A stretch of DNA of 64,000 nt from Maribacter sp. 1_MG-2023. GTDB taxonomy: Bacteria; Bacteroidota; Bacteroidia; Flavobacteriales; Flavobacteriaceae. Made by a program: the position numbers and the translations under genes. How positions within the stretch are numbered: position 1 is the stretch's first letter; the number at the start of each line of letters is the position of its first letter. The notes below the pieces were generated by a model. The model did no database searches. It was not told the origin of the DNA and saw only the letters and a list, made by a program, of their open reading frames with translations. The stretch spans positions 607,655-671,654 of the forward strand of contig NZ_JAUOPN010000001.1 in assembly GCF_030547005.1 (NCBI RefSeq), read 5' to 3'. Shown one piece after another: positions 42,506-50,554 of this stretch.

Positions 42506-43360
42506 TTAATACACATCTAATCCCGAAAAATATATTTCTGTTATAGCGGTATCATCGTATTTATCACCTTTGTAAACACTTATGATTTCAAACCTTATTG
42601 TATCTCCTGATTCTATTTCTTTATTATAAGATTTGAATGTGTTACCATTCTCATCTTTGTATTTATACGAACTTGTTCCATCGTCATTAGAGCCGCGGTA
42701 TGTTATTTCAAAACCTATTGTTGGTATTTCAAAAACCTGCTCTGCATACACATCTTTAAGATTTAAAATGGCAAACTCTGTATTGTTTACACATACTTTT
42801 AATTGCCTTACACGAGAGTTATTTTTCCAAGTAGTCTTGTCTTTGATATATCCATTTGCAATCTTAATAGTTGTAATACGTGGATGCTGCGCAGGGAAGT
42901 TAAATTCAACAGATTCACCAATGCCATCTCCTTTTACACCTTCTACCCAAGCAGTAGCATAACTTAAGTCGCTTATACTGGTATGATTGTAGTTGTTATT
43001 TTCTTGTGGACTTAGGGCAGAAGAAACACTACAGAATGGAATTTGTTTATCTAGCTTGTGAATGTTATAACCTTCATCCGTCCAATTATCACCGCAAACA
43101 ATACTCCACATGTCTTCACATGCTTCACTGTAACCTAAGGCTTCACATTTGCTTGTCAATTTATTTCTTTCGTCTTCATCATAATTGTTCCAAACGGTAA
43201 TATCTATGAATAATGCTTCACATGTAGACCATAATTCTTTTTTCTCTTCAAAATTATATTCTGCTTCTATTTTAGGCTCAAGAGTAGGTGACTCTTGAGT
43301 AAACACTGATATTTGAACGATAAAGTATATCGAGAAAAAAAGTAGTTTGGATAATTTCAT
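42506..43360 (-). CDS. secreted protein with NADase-type glycan-binding-like domain
   Basis: 284 residues. Signal peptide (about 1-21, ending FTQE). The centre (about 110-230) fits the discoidin-like NADase-type glycan-binding domain: SALSPQENNNYNHTSISDL, then YATAWVEGVKGDGIGE and IKIANGYIKDKTTW. The first hundred residues hold eight Cys or so and are unassigned. No catalytic domain is visible, so it is probably a surface or secreted binding protein. It is one of a series of small secreted proteins on the minus strand here; none of their functions is known. Confidence 0.72.
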   Translation of the reverse strand: MKLSKLLFFSIYFIVQISVFTQESPTLEPKIEAEYNFEEKKELWSTCEALFIDITVWNNYDEDERNKLTSKCEALGYSEACEDMWSIVCGDNWTDEGYNIHKLDKQIPFCSVSSALSPQENNNYNHTSISDLSYATAWVEGVKGDGIGESVEFNFPAQHPRITTIKIANGYIKDKTTWKNNSRVRQLKVCVNNTEFAILNLKDVYAEQVFEIPTIGFEITYRGSNDDGTSSYKYKDENGNTFKSYNKEIESGDTIRFEIISVYKGDKYDDTAITEIYFSGLDVY

Positions 43361-43402
43361 TACTATTTGGTCTTAAGAATGGCTTTTTTGAAAAAGTGAT
43401 TT

Positions 43403-44233
43403 TTAATTTTCTTCCTTTATTTTACCATTTTTCAATATATGTAGCAGTGGTTTAGCATTTTCTTTTATAAGATCGATTTTGTAAAATTCTTTATCACGAT
43501 TAATTGTCGTATCCCTAAAAAAACCACCTGTACTAATGTATCTGGTTATTGCTTTTTTATCGGATTCATGTAAAGGTTCTCGTATTCTTTCTTTTCCTTC
43601 ACTAATTATTTTATCTCCTTCGACTACTAATGGTTCTTTAGCTAAACGCTGTCTCATATAATAAAAACGATTATTATCCATTAAAAATTCATTATACCCT
43701 TTTGTGACTGGTCCTGAGTATAGTTCTACTGTATTATAAGTAGGAGTTTCACGTATTTGACTGGCAGTAAGATTTACTTTTATATTTTTTACGGTTGCTA
43801 TGTTGTACTTAAGTAAAATTTCGTCAAAACTACCTGTACTTTGAGGGTTTGTAACCCATTCTTCATCAACCTTAAAAAACACTTTTTCTCTGTGATGCTC
43901 TGGGCTAATGTAATTAAATGAAATGGTGTCTTTTAATTGGTCATTGTGCCTTGCATATATAACATAAGGTTGCACTAATTCTTTGCTGGGCATTAATTTT
44001 AGTTCATTCCCATTAATGCTATAAGTACCATAAACTTCTAAATCTACGCTACCAAAAATGGCGTAGTAATGAAATAGATTATTGTCTAACAGGTATAGTT
44101 TAGTAGGCATTTCCATTTCAGATAAGTCATAAAAACCTTCTAAAGTTTTGTTGTTATTGGTAGCCTTTTCCTGTAGCTGTTGCCCAGCCATAATTTGTAG
44201 ACTTAAGAAGTATATAACTAGTACGTAATTCAT
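43403..44233 (-). CDS. secreted protein of unknown function
   Basis: 276 residues with a probable signal peptide (about 1-18, MNYVLVIYFLSLQIMAG). The mature part is mixed alpha/beta with no motif I recognise; repeated short segments such as NNLFHYYAIFGSVDLEVYGT and DNNRFYYMRQ suggest a lipocalin-like or beta-sandwich core. No Cys apart from the signal region. The gene lies between the glycan-binding-like protein gene and the 44365 gene with gaps of 42 and 131 bp. Confidence 0.6.
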   Translation of the reverse strand: MNYVLVIYFLSLQIMAGQQLQEKATNNNKTLEGFYDLSEMEMPTKLYLLDNNLFHYYAIFGSVDLEVYGTYSINGNELKLMPSKELVQPYVIYARHNDQLKDTISFNYISPEHHREKVFFKVDEEWVTNPQSTGSFDEILLKYNIATVKNIKVNLTASQIRETPTYNTVELYSGPVTKGYNEFLMDNNRFYYMRQRLAKEPLVVEGDKIISEGKERIREPLHESDKKAITRYISTGGFFRDTTINRDKEFYKIDLIKENAKPLLHILKNGKIKEEN

Positions 44234-44364
44234 GTATATGTAATAATTGAATTTGCGTTTGTAACTTGATAGTGTTGAAAATGGTATGTACCAATAACAA
44301 ATAAAGCTGAATAAAATTATTCAGCCTTATTCTTACTTATAGTAAATGGTTAGTATGTATTTTC

Positions 44365-44919
44365 TTAAAAATCAATGTCATCACTTAAGTTTGCGCTCTG
44401 ACCTTGGTACATTTCATTAAAGTGTGCCTCCCACTTTTCAGTTAATCTTCCTTGTTTTTTCATAAGTTTCTGAATTTTACCAGAATTAAGATCTTCTTGC
44501 ATGACTTTTTGAATTCGCCCTCCCCAATGCATACCTAGTTGAGAAAACTCTGTAATAGAAATACCGTACTCTTCTTGAAAATCAATATCGATACCTACAT
44601 CTTGAGCAATAGCAAAATGTCTTTCCATTTTAATGTGGTCGCTCCATTTTGGATATTTTGCAAGTGCTACTTCCGGACCTTCGGCACCGCCTTCAGCATT
44701 GGCAAACTTACCTTGTTTCGGATTCATAAAGACTTCACCAAAAAACTTCATATCGTCATGGCTTAATTCTGCCATTTTACCATTCCATTGGTTTTTAGTG
44801 TCTTCCCAAACTGGCAATTCTATACCTAGAATTTCACAAATTTTTTCTGTAGGCATACCTGCTGCCATATTTGCTGATGCACAGGCATAGTCTCTAAAAG
44901 TTACTCCGTTAATTTCCAT
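44365..44919 (-). CDS. conserved protein of unknown function (possibly DUF6620-like)
   Basis: 184 residues, no signal peptide, acidic. The start MEINGVTFRDYACASANMAA and the middle segment QWNGKMAELSHDDMKFFGEVF recall an uncharacterised family (DUF6620) seen in Bacteroidota, but I cannot confirm it without a search. It is the last gene of a three-gene unit: the zinc-ribbon protein gene ends 13 bp before it. The composition suggests a soluble cytosolic helical protein. Confidence 0.55.
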   Translation of the reverse strand: MEINGVTFRDYACASANMAAGMPTEKICEILGIELPVWEDTKNQWNGKMAELSHDDMKFFGEVFMNPKQGKFANAEGGAEGPEVALAKYPKWSDHIKMERHFAIAQDVGIDIDFQEEYGISITEFSQLGMHWGGRIQKVMQEDLNSGKIQKLMKKQGRLTEKWEAHFNEMYQGQSANLSDDIDF

Positions 44920-44932
44920 TATTTGGTTAGTT

Positions 44933-45790
44933 TTAATTGTTATTTAAATCGCTCCTTTTTTTATTATCATAGAAAAAGAGGTTCATTTTTACGCTTACAT
45001 CGTGTTCAATCGTTTCTTGGTATTCTGGCAAAAAGGTGGCTCTTTCTGTAAAATAATTTGTCCAGAATGCATTTTCTTTAATTTCCCAGTTATCATAGGC
45101 TTTTGCCAATGGGGCTTTATCATCCCCTTTATTTAAACCGCGAAAGCTTTGACAATGCGCTTTGGCTGTATTTTTTTCATCCCACTCTTGCAACACTTTG
45201 TGTTTCGCTATATTATCGACAACCCAACGTATCTCTGTAATCTTATCACTTGGTACAAAAGTGTTTACTGTATTACAATAGCCACAGCTTACATAATGTG
45301 ATCTAAAAATATCTTTCTTCACTTCTAGCTTACCACTGCATTGCGAGCAATGAAAATCTTCATTTAATAATTGAATAGCATGGTTGTAAAATTCTTGCGC
45401 AATTTTACCTTCTAGTTCAATTTCAAAACGTTCTATTCGTCTGCTAAAAGAATATGATAATTCTGAGCCTTTTTGGTCTTGATCAATAATATCCCATCGT
45501 TCAACATAATCTAAAATTTGGGGTTGTACTTTATCATCGAACGTTTTCTCTATTTTATCGCCTAAACCTTCTAGCTGAGATTTAATTCCGCTCCAAGCAG
45601 TCATATTTGCAGACATGTCATAGTTATTTGCTTCTAAATTGTCTATTACAGCTTCTTCTGCATGTACTAAAGACTCGTTGAAACGTGTTTCCATTTTTGC
45701 TAGAAATGCATCCCACTTCTCAACCAAGGCAAGGTATTCTGGCTGGTTTTTTCTTTCTTCTTTACTATCTTTCTTAGAAAATCCAAACAT
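44933..45790 (-). CDS. cytosolic zinc-ribbon protein of unknown function
   Basis: 285 residues. The central part has two paired cysteines, CSQC and CGYC about 24 residues apart, forming a likely zinc ribbon (near 148-175). The flanks are helical, with an N-terminal coiled-coil-like half rich in Glu/Lys. No catalytic residues or signal peptide seen. Its ATG overlaps the stop of the small zinc-ribbon gene by one base (TAATG), so the two are translationally coupled. I do not recognise the family. Confidence 0.65.
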   Translation of the reverse strand: MFGFSKKDSKEERKNQPEYLALVEKWDAFLAKMETRFNESLVHAEEAVIDNLEANNYDMSANMTAWSGIKSQLEGLGDKIEKTFDDKVQPQILDYVERWDIIDQDQKGSELSYSFSRRIERFEIELEGKIAQEFYNHAIQLLNEDFHCSQCSGKLEVKKDIFRSHYVSCGYCNTVNTFVPSDKITEIRWVVDNIAKHKVLQEWDEKNTAKAHCQSFRGLNKGDDKAPLAKAYDNWEIKENAFWTNYFTERATFLPEYQETIEHDVSVKMNLFFYDNKKRSDLNNN

Positions 45791-45990
45791 TATATATCGG
45801 TTTTAATCTCGTTGTCTAAATCCATGAACTTAAAGTCACAATAATCGCAAGTAGTTAAATTGGTGTCTTTAGGTCTTGCAGCGCCACAATTTTCGCATTT
45901 ACGAGAACTGGTTTCTGAAGTAGCATTCGTTCCCCAATCTTTTTGGGTTTCGTTAGCATTTTTTACAATCTTTTTAAAAGGATTTGACAT
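45790..45990 (-). CDS. small zinc-ribbon protein
   Basis: I place the start at the ATG at 45990 (MSNPFKKIVKNANETQKDWG), 11 codons inside the longest frame, because the preceding stretch is Ile/Tyr-rich and unlike the rest. 66 residues. A compact zinc ribbon is formed by CENCG and CDYC about 17 residues apart. The gene is coupled by one base to the larger zinc-ribbon gene, suggesting that the two proteins work together. No function can be assigned. Confidence 0.7.
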   Translation of the reverse strand: MSNPFKKIVKNANETQKDWGTNATSETSSRKCENCGAARPKDTNLTTCDYCDFKFMDLDNEIKTDI

Positions 45991-46154
45991 ATTTGTATAA
46001 ATATATCGTATTGTAATGTCCAAGATTGTACCGAGTTGACAAACGTGGTAGTTTAGTTTGTATTCGATACTTTTGATTGCTATAAGTTGAGCAATAGAAG
46101 AGTGTTGCCGATATTTATACTGGTATTGTAGTTGGTTATTATAATACTTTAACT

Positions 46155-46886
46155 CTAGTAGTATTTTCCTTCTTCACATTTATTTCTATCCCAATGTTGT
46201 TTTAGAAAAGCATTAAAACTTGGCTTTTGTTCTAAATTTGAACTGGTTTCAAGTTCGCCGCCATAGGCATTTTCATTACCGCACATAAGCATGGTTTCGC
46301 CTCTAAAGGCATATTTTGTATTTTCTTCGAACATGATTATTTTCATGATACCAGGATCCATTCCTCCACGGCACATAGATACGTAAGGCATAGCTATTTC
46401 AGTAATGCCGTCATGGTCCAAATCTGTAATGGTGGTTGCTTTTGGTGCAAAGCCTATAAACCAATCTACCCCAAAACATTCTATATAATCATATACCCGC
46501 CATTGCCTCTTGTACTCTTGTTGAGTTTTGCTTTTCACAAATAAATAAGCATATAATTCAGCTTTGTCTTGAAGCATGTAATCTGTACTATCCTTTTCAT
46601 AGTCCATCCAAGTGAAATTGCCCGTTACCGTTTGTATTAGAATATTTTGACCATTGGCATCTTTCCATTTTAACGCTTCCACAACGGTGCCTTTAAAATC
46701 TAATGATTTTGGAATTTCATTATAATTAAGGCTATCAATTTTTATTTTTTGGCTTGAGTTCTCCTTATCCCAAATGCCCAACCAAATATCTGGTTCTAAT
46801 GTTCTAAATTTTTCTTTGTTTTCTTTATTTTGTGCAAAGGAGAAGCTGGTTACTATTAGGAATAAGAGGGCTGTAAAGGTTTTCAT
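46155..46886 (-). CDS. secreted protein, M949_RS01915-like family
   Basis: 243 residues with a signal peptide (about 1-18, ending SFAQN). The mature part has a calcium-loop-like segment ITDLDHDGITEIAMPY followed by VSMCRGGMDPGIMKIIMFE and a C-terminal Cys near KCEEGK. These features fit a family named in databases as M949_RS01915 surface polysaccharide biosynthesis protein, from memory and unconfirmed. The direct role is unknown. Single gene between the zinc-ribbon unit and a broken HD-type gene. Confidence 0.6.
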   Translation of the reverse strand: MKTFTALLFLIVTSFSFAQNKENKEKFRTLEPDIWLGIWDKENSSQKIKIDSLNYNEIPKSLDFKGTVVEALKWKDANGQNILIQTVTGNFTWMDYEKDSTDYMLQDKAELYAYLFVKSKTQQEYKRQWRVYDYIECFGVDWFIGFAPKATTITDLDHDGITEIAMPYVSMCRGGMDPGIMKIIMFEENTKYAFRGETMLMCGNENAYGGELETSSNLEQKPSFNAFLKQHWDRNKCEEGKYY

Positions 46887-47038
46887 TTTTTCTGTTAAAA
46901 GGAGATTGTATTTTGTTGGTTGAGTAGCTCAATTGACTTGGATGTTAAATGGAAAAATTAATTTAAATATTTTACTTTTTTCATCCTTTTGGGTAATGAT
47001 AAACTTAAAAATTGTATCCATTTTATCTGTTTATTCTT

Positions 47039-47653
47039 TTAAAGTGATTTAAGTTCTCGTTGTAAGTTCTGTTTAGCTTGTGTTTCAAACTTATTGTAAA
47101 AAAAGTCGGTTTTAAAAATTCTGTCCATCGACAAAAAATGATTGAGAACTTTTTTACGCCCAGGATTATAAATGAATGCGGGATAGATAGCATATTCCTT
47201 TTTAACATTTTTGTAGTATAGAGTGTATGTTTCCCAACTTTGACCTAATACGGAAAGGTCGGCATCTGTAAAATAGTTAGTGTCGCTGTCGATTGATTTA
47301 TGGTGCGATTTGGTAGCTAAAATTTGCTCTTTGCATTGTTCAATAAGGTTGCTAGAAACAGAAACTTCCTTCATACGTTTTTCGGCGAGTTCAGCACTTT
47401 TTTCTTCGTTGTCCGACTTTGTAGAATTGTAAATTATGTCGTGGTAATAGAGTGTAAATAAGGTGGTTTCCCAGTTCTTTATCTCTCCCTTTACAATAGT
47501 TAGCTGAGATTATAAATTGTCAAGATGTTGTAATGTATGATAATGTTTTTTTTTGCCAGAGTAGTTTTTCTCTATTTCTGTCCATAGTACATTTATCAAA
47601 CTTTTATCGTCTGTATAATTTTTTAGAAGTTCTATAAATGTTTCTTTTAGCAT
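47039..47653 (-). pseudogene. HD-superfamily phosphohydrolase-like gene broken by an in-frame TAA
   Basis: The frame from the ATG at 47653 reads through HYHTLQHLDNL, meets TAA at 47510-47512 (codon 48), then continues for over 150 codons with LYYHDIIYNSTKSDNEEKSA and YFTDADLSVLG. H-x-x-x-x-x-x-D and HD residues of this metal-dependent family lie on both sides of the stop, so an intact gene would make about 204 residues. A restart at 47374 would lose the metal site. One base change explains the defect. Pseudogene, sequencing error or readthrough cannot be told apart here. Confidence 0.8.
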
Positions 47654-47785
47654 TAGAGTCCTTTAATAACACCCAGCACAAAATCATGCACAGTAGCATA
47701 TATACCCAAGAAAGATACAATTTTCATCTAAAGCCAACATAGCTAGTAGATTAAAAATCAATCGAAGAAAACAAATGGCAACTAG

Positions 47786-49030
47786 TTATGAAGTCGCAAT
47801 AGGTACAGGTATTTCATAAACCTGCAATTGAAAATAGGGTAGGGCAGCTAGTAGATGATCAAAGATATCTGCCATTACATACTCGTAGTTCTCCCAACGT
47901 TTATCTGAGCTAAAGGCATATACTTCTAACGGAATACCTTGAGGTGTTGGTGCTAATTGACGCACCATTAAAGTCATACCTTTATTTACAGCAGAATGAC
48001 TTTGTAGATAGTCGTTTACATATTTTCTGAACACGCCAATATTCGTCAAATTTCTACCGTTTATAGCTAGCTCTTTGTCAATGTTATTTGCTGTGTTATA
48101 GGTGTTGATCTGTTCTGCTCGTGTATTTAAATATGGCTGAATTAATTGAATCTTTTGAAACTCTTCAATATCGGCATCCGACAGAAATCGAATGCTCTTT
48201 TGACTAATGATCAGGGCACGTTTTATACGCCTTCCGCCAGATTCTTGCATTCCGCGCCAATTTTTAAAAGAATCTGATATCAACGCATAGGTTGGTATTG
48301 TGGTAATCGTATTATCAAAATTTTGGACTTTTACAGTTGCAAGAGTTATTTCGACCACATTACCATCGGCACCGAATTTGTCAAAACTGATCCAATCACC
48401 AATACGAACCATATCATTGATGCTCACTTGTATACTTGCCACAAGACCAAGAATAGAATCTTTAAAAATTAACAATATCACTGCAGATCCGGCTCCTAGA
48501 GCAGTAAAAAACTTCCAAACCTGTATTTCTGTTATTATTGCGAATATGGTAAAAATACCTACGACCCATGCAAAAATCATGAATACCTGTATGTAACTAT
48601 CCATAGGTTTATCTCTAAACCTTGATTTGGTCTTTAAAAAATCATTTATACTTCGAAATATATTTTTTACTAGGTAAAGGGCAAGAATTACAAATAGTAC
48701 ATTTAAAAATTTTAAGACCATTTGTGCGGCATAATCAAAACCAATAAAACCAAAGGGCACAAGTTCTACTAATATGCTTAAGGGTATAATATGGGCAACA
48801 TACCTTGGCACTCTATTAGCTACTAGAAAATTATCAAAATTAGTTTTAGATTTTCGAGCTAGTTTAAGCGATACTGACCGCAGTATTTTCCAAATTATAA
48901 GATCTAAAAAATAAGCAACTACTAGGGCGATAACTAATAAAATGGCAAGGTTCAAATACGATGCCGCGGTTTCATTTAGGCCGCTTTCTACAAGGTAGTT
49001 ATATAATAATCTGTGAAAATCGTCGTTCAT
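47786..49030 (-). CDS. ybdG: MscS-family mechanosensitive channel (YbdG-like)
   Basis: 414 residues with four to five N-terminal transmembrane helices and the MscS pore and beta domain from about 165: VRIGDWISFDKFGADGNVVE and NFDNTITTIPTYALISDSFK. The segment KNWRGMQESGGRRIKRAL is characteristic of the YbdG branch (miniconductance-type). It would release solutes through the inner membrane upon osmotic downshift. A TACCTTTG promoter-like element lies 24 bp upstream of the start. Single gene, no partner. Confidence 0.92.
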   Translation of the reverse strand: MNDDFHRLLYNYLVESGLNETAASYLNLAILLVIALVVAYFLDLIIWKILRSVSLKLARKSKTNFDNFLVANRVPRYVAHIIPLSILVELVPFGFIGFDYAAQMVLKFLNVLFVILALYLVKNIFRSINDFLKTKSRFRDKPMDSYIQVFMIFAWVVGIFTIFAIITEIQVWKFFTALGAGSAVILLIFKDSILGLVASIQVSINDMVRIGDWISFDKFGADGNVVEITLATVKVQNFDNTITTIPTYALISDSFKNWRGMQESGGRRIKRALIISQKSIRFLSDADIEEFQKIQLIQPYLNTRAEQINTYNTANNIDKELAINGRNLTNIGVFRKYVNDYLQSHSAVNKGMTLMVRQLAPTPQGIPLEVYAFSSDKRWENYEYVMADIFDHLLAALPYFQLQVYEIPVPIATS

Positions 49031-49053
49031 AGTCCTTGATCATTTTTGCGGTA

Positions 49054-49061
49054 CAAAGGTA
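49054..49061 (-). promoter_or_regulatory. candidate -7 promoter element
   Basis: The minus strand reads TACCTTTG, a match to TAnnTTTG, 24 bp before the channel gene. Confidence 0.5.
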
Positions 49062-49104
49062 CGATATACAACAGCTAGAAACGACGAATATAAACTTAAA
49101 TGGC

Positions 49105-49588
49105 TTATTTGGCGTTTAGTGCCAATACTGGTAGGTGGGCATAGTAACCCATTTTGCTCAGCGATAGTTTACCAAAACCAAGTCGCTCCCAAAATGAAGG
49201 TTTTTTATCTATATAACTAATCATGTTAGATTCCCTAATCTCTACGTAACAGCTTAGGGCAATAGCCATATTTACATTTCGTAGCGAATTAAACTTATGC
49301 GCTACATCTTTAAGCTGATTGCGAATAAAAACTTTATTTCTTTTTTGATTAAAGGTTAATTTATGGGAAGCTGTTAGACTTAGTACTTGTATGCTGGCAT
49401 TACTTAATTTGGCAATATCTACCAGGTACTTTATTTCAGACGCTTTAATTTTGGTATTGAAATTAGTACTTAACACAATTTCTTTTAGGTAATTAAAATC
49501 TACCCTTGTTGGAAGGAACAGAATTGGACATTTTTTTAAATATCAAGAGTTTATCAATCGTACTACTTTCCTTTTTAGTTTGTATTTC
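49105..49588 (-). pseudogene. universal stress protein remnant (C-terminal half) with frameshift
   Basis: The minus-strand translation contains a typical linker and second half of a tandem universal stress protein: STIDKLLIFKK, then CPILFLPTRVDFNYLKEIVL and the closing GYYAHLPVLAL. The two parts are in different frames; the shift maps to a run of seven T (49531-49537; A on the coding strand), where one base too many would break KK-CPILF. The N-terminal half is missing and is replaced by part of an unrelated sensor gene. An open frame of 123 codons survives from 49476. Confidence 0.7.
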
Positions 49589-49942
49589 TCATACAAATTT
49601 ATTCAATAAGGTCTGTTCTTCAATTAAAAAATCTTGCTTGGTATAAGTACCGGAAGGATAACCGACCAATACTTCACCTTCTATCTTATTAAAGACTTTA
49701 ATTTTAGAAACTAAAGTGACCATATCAGGAATAAAATCATCTGTCTGCACTTGGTATTCGCCTGTTTTTAAAAAAACTTCAGTAACATTTTCAAACTGCC
49801 ACGCTCTTTTAAGACAATAAACGATAGCTTCAAGAGAGGCATCTAATTAATCATAATCAGAGTTGACTATAATAGAAGTAACCTCATAAAGACAGGTAAG
49901 TTCTTTTACACGTTCCTTTAGTTTATCCTCTGTTGATGTCAT
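49589..49942 (-). pseudogene. sensor-protein remnant (N-terminal part) with in-frame TAA
   Basis: From the ATG at 49942 the frame reads MTSTEDKLKERVKELTCLYE, a start typical of GAF- or PAS-linked flavobacterial kinases, meets TAA at 49847-49849 (codon 32), then continues LDASLEAIVYCLKRAWQFEN and on to a TGA at 49589-49591. After that the sequence matches a universal stress protein instead. The intact ancestor was probably a longer sensor kinase; a deletion joined its front to the stress-protein tail. Not expected to make a functional product. Confidence 0.65.
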
Positions 49943-50554
49943 ATCTATTATATTTCAATTGCGATATATAAAGGTCTACAATATTTAGCAAGAACGGAAA
50001 TAGTGAATATTCATTTTTTTTCATAAAATGCATCTTGATATAAAACGAATACAGAGCATTAAAAGCGAATAATCATATATGGAAATAGAACAGGTATTAA
50101 TAATTTATTAACCTGTAAGAAGAGAATTTATAATTGATCTTAATTTTAAGATATTCTTAAGATTTGTTTTGTAGGAATTTTTTGGTTAACCAATTTAAGG
50201 TGCGCCTGATTTTTACACTTGTTAACAAAGATTTAGGTAAAATTAGAATTTGAATATTTAGGCTTGTAATACCCGTAAATATTGGGTTTTGCTTAAAAAT
50301 CACTTTTTAGAGGAGTCTTCCTATTTAAAGTGTGCTCTCGAAAAGACTGGTGTAGTTGACTTCATCGATAAAAAGCAATAAAAATCTATAATCTCACCAA
50401 CAAAATTCGTCGATTCTCATACAACAAAGTTCATTTCACAACAAAAAATATAGTACGGCTAAATTCGTAATTACATTTGTCTCTATAACAAATGTTTTGT
50501 AGTCTAATACCTACTTAGGTGGTAGTCTTTAAAATGTAAACACTAACCCCGAGT
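49943..50554. other. 612-bp AT-rich intergenic region before the giant adhesin gene
   Basis: No gene, hairpin terminator or RNA was recognised. It holds a perfect TAnnTTTG element at 50472-50479 (TACATTTG), about 75 bp before the adhesin start, implying a leader of roughly 70 nt. A weak direct-repeat pair resembling the LytTR-type sites lies at 50413 and 50434 (see findings). The length of the gap suggests room for regulators. Confidence 0.6.
50472..50479 (+). promoter_or_regulatory. candidate -7 promoter of the giant adhesin gene
   Basis: TACATTTG fits TAnnTTTG. No TTG is present at the -33 distance, which is compatible with activator dependence. Confidence 0.5.

Noticed and set aside
39705..49942. 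Alternative genetic code or programmed TAA readthrough as the cause of the four in-frame stops
   Set aside because: Most genes in the window have no internal TAA and many end in TAA, so a reassigned codon is excluded; no readthrough signal is visible. Decay or sequence error is preferred.
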